A stretch of 40,619 nt of DNA from Lachnospiraceae bacterium (GTDB taxonomy: Bacteria > Bacillota > Clostridia > Lachnospirales > Lachnospiraceae), in NCBI GenBank assembly GCA_024681795.1, contig JAILAD010000011.1, positions 1-40,619 of the forward strand. Reading direction: 5' to 3'. Under the pieces are notes generated by a model. That model was not told the DNA's origin, did not search any database, and worked only from the letters and a program-made list of their open reading frames with translations. A program made the translations under genes and the position numbers. Every line of letters starts with the position of its first letter. Position 1 is the first letter of the stretch. Of this stretch, positions 34,753 through 40,619 are shown in pieces.

Positions 34753-34781
34753 TTTTCATTTGGCTGCGAATGAATTATAAT
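34753..34781 (+). promoter_or_regulatory. Promoter of the antiporter operon
   Basis: TTTTCA (34753-34758), a 17-base spacer and TATAAT (34776-34781). The predicted start is about 34788, at or beside the ATG at 34789, so the message may be leaderless. Confidence 0.5.
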
Positions 34782-34788
34782 ATGATTT

Positions 34789-36087
34789 ATGAGTGTACAG
34801 GTTTTACTGATCATAATTTTTGCATATATTATTATTATCGGAACGTTGAATGATAAACTTTTTCATATTCAGAGCGATATCGCGCTGGTCTTTTTTTCAT
34901 CGCTTTTATCCTTCCTTCTTTTGATTATCCGGGCCGTTTTTCCCATGGAACCGTTGCAGAATGTAATCGCTGCCTTAGGCAATTTCGGATTCCGGGAGTA
35001 CTTAATGGACGGCATGCTCTGCTTTATGCTGTTTGCCGGAGCGAGCAAGGTAAATATGGGCAAATTCAAGACCAATTTGCGCCCGATCTGCCTGCTGGCT
35101 TTTGTTTCGACGGTTCTTTCTTCGTTTCTTTACGGCGGCTTAATGTATCTGGCGGCCCTATTATTTAAACTTCCCCTGGATTTCTGGACCTGTGTGCTTT
35201 TGGGTTGCGTGGTTTCACCGACCGACCCGATTGCGGCTACGGGTATTTTAAATAAAATCGGATTATCCAAAAACGTCTGCTCGGTCATCGAGAACGAATC
35301 TTTGTTTAACGACGGTACCGGCGTAACGCTGTTTATTTTCGTACGTTCCGTCATTACCCACAGTAGTGAGAGCAACGTGGGCGTGCTGCTGGCAAAAGAG
35401 ATTCTGGGTGCGGCTTTTGTGGCGTTTGCGGTTTCGTTTCTTTTATTCCGGCTTGTACGAATCTCCAGGGACCCCATCCGCAATATTCTGATTGCGGTGC
35501 TGGATGTCTTCCTGGTTTATATTATCTGCGAACATTTCGGCTTCTCCGGCGTTCTGGCTTCGGTTATCTGCGGCTTCTATTTTTCGTATGAAATGGACCG
35601 GATCCGTCGCCTTGAAACCGTTGTTGACCCGTATGATTTCTATGATCATTTCTGGGAGATTCTCGAAGGGATTTTAAATGCGGCACTGTTTGTCATGATC
35701 GGTCTCGTGGTACTCGGTACACCTCTCAGTAAATACATCCTGATCATTGCGCCGGTTTCACTTACAGCCCTTTTGATTTCCAGGGCCGGAGGCGTAAGTA
35801 TCAGTACGGTTCTGACCGGTCACAACATTCCCGGAAATTACAATCTTCCGGAGTTTGTAGCACTGATGACCTGGTCGGCATTAAAGGGCGGTCTTTCCCT
35901 TGCGCTTGCACTGGAGACCGAGGAATATCTGCCCGGTCCGGTCTATGAAATATTCTTAAATGTTGCATTTGTAACCATTTTCTTTACGGTTCTGGTACAG
36001 GGATTAACGGTACGCCGTGTATACGGCGGCCTCGAGAAGCATAAAGCGAAACGATTAAGCCGTCCGGCAGGAAGGATATCCAAATGA
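34789..36087 (+). CDS. Cation/proton antiporter, CPA1 (NhaP-like) family
   Basis: Integral membrane Na+ or K+/H+ exchanger, 432 residues with about 12 hydrophobic segments. The ion-site motifs are clear: SPTDPIAATGI and ENESLFNDGTGVTLF with the conserved Asp residues. The C-terminus is short, without a large cytoplasmic domain; instead the next gene, overlapping by 4 bases (ATGA), encodes a TrkA/RCK protein that could be its regulatory subunit. No ribosome site precedes ATG 34789. Ion preference cannot be read from sequence; the RCK partner argues for K+ export. Confidence 0.92.
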   Translation: MSVQVLLIIIFAYIIIIGTLNDKLFHIQSDIALVFFSSLLSFLLLIIRAVFPMEPLQNVIAALGNFGFREYLMDGMLCFMLFAGASKVNMGKFKTNLRPICLLAFVSTVLSSFLYGGLMYLAALLFKLPLDFWTCVLLGCVVSPTDPIAATGILNKIGLSKNVCSVIENESLFNDGTGVTLFIFVRSVITHSSESNVGVLLAKEILGAAFVAFAVSFLLFRLVRISRDPIRNILIAVLDVFLVYIICEHFGFSGVLASVICGFYFSYEMDRIRRLETVVDPYDFYDHFWEILEGILNAALFVMIGLVVLGTPLSKYILIIAPVSLTALLISRAGGVSISTVLTGHNIPGNYNLPEFVALMTWSALKGGLSLALALETEEYLPGPVYEIFLNVAFVTIFFTVLVQGLTVRRVYGGLEKHKAKRLSRPAGRISK

Positions 36088-37451
36088 AAATCATTGTCAT
36101 AGGCTTGGGACGCACGGGACATTTACTGATTTCGGCCCTTGCTTCGGAAAATTACGATATTGTGGTCATCGACAAGGAACGCAAACTGATTGACGAAATT
36201 ACGGACCGTTACAGCGTAAACGGAATCGTCGGCAGCGGTGCTTCACGCGAAACCCTGCTTGCGGCAGGTGCAGCCACCGCGGATGCGATTGTGGCGCTGA
36301 CACCGATTGATGAAATCAATCTTTTAAGCTGTCTGCAGGCAAAGAACCTGGGAACGCGGTATGCCGCGGCCAGAATTACGATGCCGGATTTCGTGAAAGA
36401 AAGCGAAGCGCTGAAAGAAGAGTATCTGATTGATTTTATCTTCAAACCCCGTGAAGATGTTGCGGAAGAGATTTACGAGAACATCGGCATGCCCGGAAAT
36501 ACCAAACTGGTAGGCTCCTGGAAGAGCGGTCTTCACCTGATGGATTTAAATGTTTTAGAGGATTCCGTTATGTGCGGAAGAACGCTGCTCGACATCAAAA
36601 GAAGCAGTAATTTAAACATGCTTGTGGTTGCCGTTCTCCGGGCGGGAAAACTGACCATTCCGGATGGAAATTTTGTGATAAATGCAGGAGATAATTTAAC
36701 CGTTGCGGTAGCCGACGAAGAGTTTTCGGGTACGTTAAAAAGCCTCGGAATCATTCGTAAGAAAGTAAAAAAGGTTATGATTGTCGGCGGCAATACCATC
36801 AGCGAGTACCTGCTTGAACGGATGGAGAAAGACGGCTATCAGATCACGGTTCTGGAAAAAGACACCAACCGCTGCAGGGAACTGATGGAGAGGTTCCGTC
36901 ACTGCAAAATTCTTTGTACCGGAGAGGGAGAACTTCTGGAGATTCTTAAGGAGGAGAACCTGTCCGAAATGGATATGGTGGTTTCCTTAACCGACAGCGA
37001 CGAAGCGAACCTTGTTATCAGCATGTACTCCTGGTCCTGCCACATTCCGAGTGTGATTACCTATGTGGAGGTCACCGAACATCTGAGACTTCTTCACAGC
37101 GTGAATATCGATATTACGGTATCAGCCGTGGAAACCGCTGCATTAAAGGCGATGCGGTTCATCCGCTACCATGAGGATGATTTTTCAAAGAAAGAAATCG
37201 GCAAGTTTTATCTGGCTGCGGACGGAAAGGCCGAGATCAGAGAGTTACTGGCGGGAGACGATTTTAAACTGCTGAATGTGGAATTTAAGGAAAAAGAATT
37301 CCGCTTAAAGAAAGGTGTGCTGATTACGGCGATTATCCGTGACGATAAAATGATTGTGCCGACGGGCAGCACCAGCATCAAAGCGGGAGACCAGGTAATT
37401 ATTACCACGTCGCGTAAACTTCGAATCAGACATTTAAATGATATTTTATGA
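36084..37451 (+). CDS. TrkA-like RCK protein (regulator of cation transport)
   Basis: A 455-residue cytoplasmic NAD(H)-binding regulator with two tandem RCK_N/RCK_C units (about 1-220 and 230-455). The first Rossmann motif is intact (IIVIGLGRTGHLL, then VVIDKE). The second is degenerate (VMIVGGNTISEYLL), so nucleotide binding there may be weakened. TrkA normally gates TrkH/KtrB K+ channels, but no TrkH is present; the upstream gene is a CPA1 antiporter. Tight overlap on both sides (4 bases with the antiporter, 4 bases with the TIR gene) supports one functional unit. The call as TrkA family is firm; antiporter control is inference. Confidence 0.88.
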   Translation: MKIIVIGLGRTGHLLISALASENYDIVVIDKERKLIDEITDRYSVNGIVGSGASRETLLAAGAATADAIVALTPIDEINLLSCLQAKNLGTRYAAARITMPDFVKESEALKEEYLIDFIFKPREDVAEEIYENIGMPGNTKLVGSWKSGLHLMDLNVLEDSVMCGRTLLDIKRSSNLNMLVVAVLRAGKLTIPDGNFVINAGDNLTVAVADEEFSGTLKSLGIIRKKVKKVMIVGGNTISEYLLERMEKDGYQITVLEKDTNRCRELMERFRHCKILCTGEGELLEILKEENLSEMDMVVSLTDSDEANLVISMYSWSCHIPSVITYVEVTEHLRLLHSVNIDITVSAVETAALKAMRFIRYHEDDFSKKEIGKFYLAADGKAEIRELLAGDDFKLLNVEFKEKEFRLKKGVLITAIIRDDKMIVPTGSTSIKAGDQVIITTSRKLRIRHLNDIL

Positions 37452-37936
37452 GTGAGACAAATAAAGTAAAACATGATGTGTTCATCAGCTATTCCACGAA
37501 GAACAAAAACGTTGCGGACGCGGTAGTGGCTGATTTTGAACAAAACGGGATAAAGTGCTGGTATGCGCCCAGAGATATTCTTCCCGGGGAAGAATGGGTA
37601 AAGGCCGTGACGAATGCGCTGGAGCAGTCCAAAACACTGGTTTTGATTTACACGGACGAATCCAATAATTCGGAACAGGTCAAAAACGAGATTGCCGTTG
37701 CCTTCAATTGCGGTCTGACGATTGTGCCGTTCCGGCTTTCCGAAGAGCAGATGAGCAGTGAACTGGAATACTATCTGACCAGAGTGCACTGGCTGGATGC
37801 TCTTTCAAAACCGTTAAAGAAAAATATCGTGGCACTTCGCGAATACATCGAAGTCATCATCCGTACGCCGAACGGTGCTCTGCCGGGAGCCGACAGGGAA
37901 GAATTAAAAAAAGAAAAAGAAAAAGAAAGAGCATAG
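37448..37936 (+). CDS. TIR-domain protein, truncated by an in-frame TAG
   Basis: A 162-residue protein whose start overlaps the trkA-like stop by 4 bases (ATGA). Residues 9-140 are a TIR domain: HDVFISYSTKNK, CWYAPRDILPGEEW, VLIYTDESNNSEQ and HWLDALSKPL. Glu81 in EQVKNEIAVAF aligns by pattern with the catalytic Glu of NAD-cleaving TIR proteins (as in SARM1), so NADase activity is possible. The frame stops at TAG 37934-37936 inside a Lys/Glu linker and then continues open in the same frame to 38581 (next entry). The soluble TIR part may work alone, or the gene may be damaged or read through. Confidence 0.85.
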   Translation: MSETNKVKHDVFISYSTKNKNVADAVVADFEQNGIKCWYAPRDILPGEEWVKAVTNALEQSKTLVLIYTDESNNSEQVKNEIAVAFNCGLTIVPFRLSEEQMSSELEYYLTRVHWLDALSKPLKKNIVALREYIEVIIRTPNGALPGADREELKKEKEKERA

Positions 37937-37990
37937 AAAGAAACAAAGAAAAAAACAAAGAAAAAAACAAAGAAAAAAACAAAGAAAAAA
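37937..37990 (+). repeat. 12-base tandem repeat encoding TKKK
   Basis: ACAAAGAAAAAA is repeated four times in the linker just after the TAG. This homopolymer-like tract is prone to slippage and sequencing error. Confidence 0.85.
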
Positions 37991-38581
37991 ACGACGGCCC
38001 TTATTCTTGCCATCGCGGGTGCGCTCTGTATCCTGCTTATTGCGGGAATAATACTCGGCGTACTTTTGCTTAAAAAAGATACGGACTTTAAAAAAGGCGA
38101 AGAATTCTATGTCGAAGGCAATTACGAAGCCGCAAAATACCGGTACGAAAAAGCAGCCGCCAACGGAAACAAAGAGGCCCAAAAAGCGCTGGGAGATATG
38201 TATTACGACGGCATCGGCGTGGAAATGAGCGAAGAGAAGGCGCTTGAGTATTATCTGCAGGCCTGCGGTTTTACGGAGAATGACGGGCAGTTTTCCATAA
38301 GCGCTGACGGAATCCGGGATCAGGAAATGTTAAACCGGACCGGGCTTATCTGTTTTTATAATTATGAATATGACAAAGCGGCATTTTTCTTTACCGAGGA
38401 TGCCGAGACAAACGGTGACGTATACGCCATGGCCAATGCCGCAATGGCATACGAAAATCTCTATGACTGGGAAAATGCGTATACCTGGTATACCAAAGCA
38501 ATCGATGCCGGCCATCCCGACAGTGAGAAGTATAATAAAAGAATTCAGATTATGAAAAACGACGGGCTGGTAGAAGAATAA
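37937..38581 (+). pseudogene. Same-frame continuation of the TIR gene: linker, membrane helix, Sel1/TPR repeats
   Basis: After the amber codon the same frame stays open for 214 codons to the TAA at 38579-38581. It encodes four TKKK units, a membrane helix (TALILAIAGALCILLIAGI), a charged segment and Sel1/TPR-like repeats (EAQKALGDMYYDGIGVEMSE, AYENLYDWENAYTWYTKAI). No ATG or GTG with a ribosome site exists before the helix; the first usable start is TTG 38066, after the helix. The domain order TIR, linker, TM, Sel1 therefore looks like one 377-codon gene cut by a single nonsense change. Because the downstream part shows no further stops or shifts, the change is recent, or the codon is read through, or it is a sequencing error. 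Confidence 0.75.
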
Positions 38582-38640
38582 GGAACCGGCTGCGGGAGAA
38601 TACAGAACCGCCCGTGGGAGAGAGTATCAGGATACATTTT

Positions 38641-39417
38641 ATGGAATCAAACCAATTTGCAAGAACAGAATTACTGTTAGGAAAACCCGCACTGGAACAT
38701 CTTGCCGACTGCCACGTGGCCGTATTCGGAATCGGCGGTGTCGGCGGATATGTGTGTGAAGCACTCGCACGAAGCGGAATCGGAGCATTTGATTTAATTG
38801 ACAATGACAGAGTCTGTCTTTCAAACATAAACCGGCAGATTATCGCAACGAGAAAAACAGTCGGAGAATATAAGACGTTTGTTATGAAAGAGCGTATCCT
38901 GGACATTAATCCGGATGCGAAAGTAAATACATATCAATGTTTCTTTCTTCCGGAAAACGCATCGGATTTTCCGTTCGATCAGTATGATTATGTGGTGGAC
39001 GCCGTGGATACCGTTACGGCGAAAATCGAGCTGGTGATGCAGTGCGAAAAGGCGGGTGTTCCGATTATCAGTTCCATGGGTGCCGGAAATAAACTGGATG
39101 CGTCGGCGTTTCGTGTTGCTGATGTTTATAAGACAAATATCGATCCGCTGGCCAAAGTAATGCGGCGTGAACTGAAAAAAAGAGGTATTAAGAAACTGAA
39201 AGTTGTCTATTCGGAAGAGATGCCGCTTGTGCCGCTTCCGGACCCGGAAGCAGGCATTTCGGATGATTCCTGCAAAGAGACCGGTGCTTCAAGACGCAGG
39301 GCAACCCCGGGCAGTACGGCCTTTGTACCTTCCGTAGCGGGGCTGATTATTGCGGGAGAGGTCATTAAGGATCTTACAAAGACATATAAAAGAGAGTCAT
39401 TTTCCGAAAAGGAATGA
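38641..39417 (+). CDS. tcdA: tRNA threonylcarbamoyladenosine dehydratase (TcdA/CsdL)
   Basis: ThiF/E1-like enzyme of 258 residues that uses ATP to cyclise t6A37 to ct6A in tRNAs. The start at ATG 38641 is supported by CAGGA 7 bases before; GTG 38614 is a poorer option. Motifs: VAVFGIGGVGGYVCEALARSG (nucleotide loop), the DNDRVCLSNINRQ Asp/Arg segment, VVDAVDTVTAKI, and a C-terminal PGSTAFVPSVAG helix region. It is 59 bases downstream of the interrupted TIR gene. The function is by family and is unrelated to the TIR operon as far as can be seen. Confidence 0.92.
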   Translation: MESNQFARTELLLGKPALEHLADCHVAVFGIGGVGGYVCEALARSGIGAFDLIDNDRVCLSNINRQIIATRKTVGEYKTFVMKERILDINPDAKVNTYQCFFLPENASDFPFDQYDYVVDAVDTVTAKIELVMQCEKAGVPIISSMGAGNKLDASAFRVADVYKTNIDPLAKVMRRELKKRGIKKLKVVYSEEMPLVPLPDPEAGISDDSCKETGASRRRATPGSTAFVPSVAGLIIAGEVIKDLTKTYKRESFSEKE

Positions 39418-39420
39418 TAG

Positions 39421-39457
39421 AAAAAAACATCCGCAGACATTGAATCTGCGGATGTTT
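39421..39457. terminator. Bidirectional terminator between tcdA and the small membrane gene
   Basis: Perfect 13-bp stem AAACATCCGCAGA (39425-39437) / TCTGCGGATGTTT (39445-39457) with loop CATTGAA. The minus side has a full T-run (complement of the A-run from 39421); the plus side has only TTT. It ends the convergent genes. Confidence 0.94.
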
Positions 39458-39486
39458 CTGCTTATACAATTGTCTTTTACGATAAA

Positions 39487-39738
39487 TCAGCCACCGTTTG
39501 CAACAGCAACGCCTATGACGATTGCTGCGATGATGAAAGAAATCACAACGCCGACAATACCGAGAATCTGGCCGAGTTTTGCCTGCTTGTTATCCGGGTC
39601 ATGCTTCTTTGCAATTCCGCTGACAATGATTGCAGCAGCTGCAAAAGGACATCCTGCAGCCATGCAGAGTGATGTTACGGCACCGAAAATGCCGAGGATA
39701 AAGCCGATTACGGCCATCTTGCTTTTGTTTTCGTTCAT
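39487..39738 (-). CDS. Small two-helix membrane protein, DUF4190-like
   Basis: An 83-residue protein read on the minus strand. The start ATG 39738 has GGAGGGG 6 bases upstream; a longer frame from 39798 has no such support. It has two hydrophobic segments, about 8-35 (MAVIGFILGIFGAVTSLCMA and on) and about 52-80 (LGQILGIVGVVISFIIAAIV), separated by a short basic/acidic loop AKKHDPDNKQAK. This pattern is typical of DUF4190-type proteins of unknown function. Confidence 0.75.
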   Translation of the reverse strand: MNENKSKMAVIGFILGIFGAVTSLCMAAGCPFAAAAIIVSGIAKKHDPDNKQAKLGQILGIVGVVISFIIAAIVIGVAVANGG

Positions 39739-39765
39739 TTTATTCCCCTCCTGAAACAGATTACG

Positions 39766-39826
39766 CATCCCGGTTCGGGATGACTTTTTCGAATACATTT
39801 ATAGCACAGTCGTGGGTAATTGTCCA
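39766..39826 (-). promoter_or_regulatory. Promoter and leader hairpin of the small membrane gene
   Basis: Minus-strand TGGACA (39826-39821), 17-base spacer, TATAAA (39803-39798); start near 39791. The leader then holds a perfect 7-bp hairpin CATCCCG/CGGGATG with a 3-base loop at 39766-39782, about 28 bases before the start codon. Its high stability suggests mRNA protection or control. On the plus strand the same hairpin is followed by ACTTTTT and could act as a terminator. Confidence 0.6.
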
Positions 39827-39867
39827 TAAGGGGACTATATTTAGAGTACAGAACAGAATTAAACTGA

Positions 39868-40062
39868 AAGATACAAAGGTATATAAGGCCTCATCAACAA
39901 CAAACTTATTACAAACTCAAAGATGGAAGTGTCCATGGAAAAGGAACGATTGCGAACGGAAATCAACTTCCGGATGGACAATATATGCCGACATATGCAT
40001 ATTGGTTGAATAGCAAGTTTATTACAAGCATTTTATCCGAGGAGTTATTAAAAGATTTTTAG
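39868..40062 (+). pseudogene. Start-less coding fragment
   Basis: This frame is open for 64 codons with a protein-like composition (YYKLKDGSVHGKGTIANGNQ, then LPDGQYMPTYAYWLNSKF) and ends in TAG. No start codon with a ribosome site precedes it, and it is bounded upstream by a TGA. I do not recognise the family. It is most likely the 3' remnant of a lost gene; it lies in a 430-base stretch that otherwise holds only regulatory elements. Confidence 0.4.
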
Positions 40063-40094
40063 CAGTCCGGTATAATTTTATATCCGGCTCTGCT
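40061..40094 (+). terminator. Hairpin after the coding fragment
   Basis: AGCAG-CCGG-TATA / TATA-CCGG-CTGCT interrupted stem spanning 40061-40094. The downstream tract is ATAATAA rather than T-rich, so termination is uncertain. It begins on the fragment's stop codon, which suggests it was that gene's terminator. Confidence 0.4.
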
Positions 40095-40168
40095 ATAATA
40101 ATTGCGCAATCCTAAACAGAATAAGGATGCCGGACATTTTTGAAAGGGAAAGATGAAGGTAACAGGCA

Positions 40169-40619
40169 ATGAAGGACAAAAATAAAATACCCATACGACT
40201 TTTGGTCTGCATAGGACTTTTTGTGATTTTTCTGTTTTTCGGCATATTTTTCTCCACCGTCGGAAGCAACGGCATTATGGCGACAGTCTTTCTGGTGCTG
40301 GGCTTCATCGATGTGATTTTTACGGCCACGTTTCTTGCACCGTTTTTAAAAGAACGGGAAGAAGCGAAAGAAGCAGCCCCCGGTAACATCATCGTGAAGG
40401 ATTACAAATCAAAATTCCGCTCCGGTCTGTTCGAAAGACTGGAGGTTCAGGTTGTGGAAGTGGAAGCGACGACCAGAGACAGAAGCACCATTCTCTCGCC
40501 TGAGACCGGCGGAAAAATCCCCGTACTGCTGCTCTACACGCTAGGCGAAAGCTACGACACGCTGGTGGGAAACCGCACTTTGAATTTACTAAAAGAAGAT
40601 CTCCGGGACGTGGTTTTGA
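40169..40619 (+). CDS. Membrane protein of unknown function, 3' end beyond the window
   Basis: The frame is open from ATG 40169 (MKDKNKIPIRLLVC) to the window end, 150 codons, without a stop. Two hydrophobic segments (about 10-30 and 36-60) are followed by a soluble part with alternating strands (FERLEVQVVEVEATT, KIPVLLLYTLGE). GAAGG lies 9-10 bases upstream. An overlapping 10-codon frame starts at ATG 40153. I do not recognise the family. Confidence 0.65.
   Translation, partial: MKDKNKIPIRLLVCIGLFVIFLFFGIFFSTVGSNGIMATVFLVLGFIDVIFTATFLAPFLKEREEAKEAAPGNIIVKDYKSKFRSGLFERLEVQVVEVEATTRDRSTILSPETGGKIPVLLLYTLGESYDTLVGNRTLNLLKEDLRDVVL

Noticed and set aside
37771-38182. Phe/Val-rich minus-strand frames opposite the TKKK repeat
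   Set aside because: Complement of an A-rich repeat; no start signal or independent support.
1-40619. CRISPR arrays, tRNA or rRNA genes, intact insertion sequences
   Set aside because: I looked for regularly spaced repeats, tRNA-like CCA ends and cloverleaf arms, and transposase motifs, and found none that held up by eye.

Overview
The window looks like a chromosomal segment of a member of the Lachnospiraceae (Clostridia, Bacillota). The evidence is moderate GC with an AT-leaning third position, strong GGAGG-type ribosome sites, a CodY regulator, a Bacillota PolC, EF-hand/LRR/Fn3 surface proteins typical of gut or rumen Lachnospiraceae, and gene order that follows the Bacillus subtilis topA-codY-(fla/che)-rpsB-tsf-pyrH-frr-uppS-cdsA-dxr-rasP-polC backbone. 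No rRNA, tRNA, CRISPR array, phage or intact insertion sequence was seen.

Layout: (1) 1-3121, topA and codY. (2) 3136-8157, a chemotaxis block cheY-cheB-cheA-cheW-cheC-cheD. In relatives this slot carries the whole fla/che operon. Here every flagellar structural, export and sigma gene is absent, and CheB lacks its receiver domain. (3) 8307-13211, a large secreted EF-hand/LRR/Fn3 protein at the position of sigD, then a membrane-anchored pair at the position of swrB; the second has a long Lys/Glu rod and a YceG/MltG-like end domain. (4) 13451-31232, the conserved essential cluster rpsB, tsf, [polysaccharide deacetylase, bactofilin], pyrH, frr, uppS, cdsA, dxr, rseP, [degenerate PP2C-like protein, Ser/Thr kinase], ispG, polC. 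The bracketed pairs are accessory insertions.

(5) 31332-34657, minus-strand redox operon: a CrtI/phytoene-desaturase-like flavoprotein and, overlapping by one base, an FNR-ferredoxin protein fused in frame to a four-helix membrane domain that also has its own strong internal ribosome site. (6) 34789-38581, a plus-strand operon with 4-base overlaps: CPA1 cation/proton antiporter, TrkA-like RCK protein, TIR-domain protein. The TIR reading frame is cut by one in-frame TAG, behind which a Lys-rich linker, a membrane helix and Sel1/TPR-like repeats continue in the same frame. (7) 38641-40619, tcdA, a small DUF4190-like membrane protein on the minus strand, a decayed coding fragment, and the start of an unknown membrane protein cut by the window end.

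The most unusual items are the chemotaxis remnant without flagellar genes, the antiporter-TrkA-TIR operon with its amber-interrupted TIR-TM-Sel1 gene, the PP2C-like pseudo-phosphatase/kinase pair, the dual-start redox fusion, and a 9-bp hairpin containing TGCCTGACCCC just before polC.
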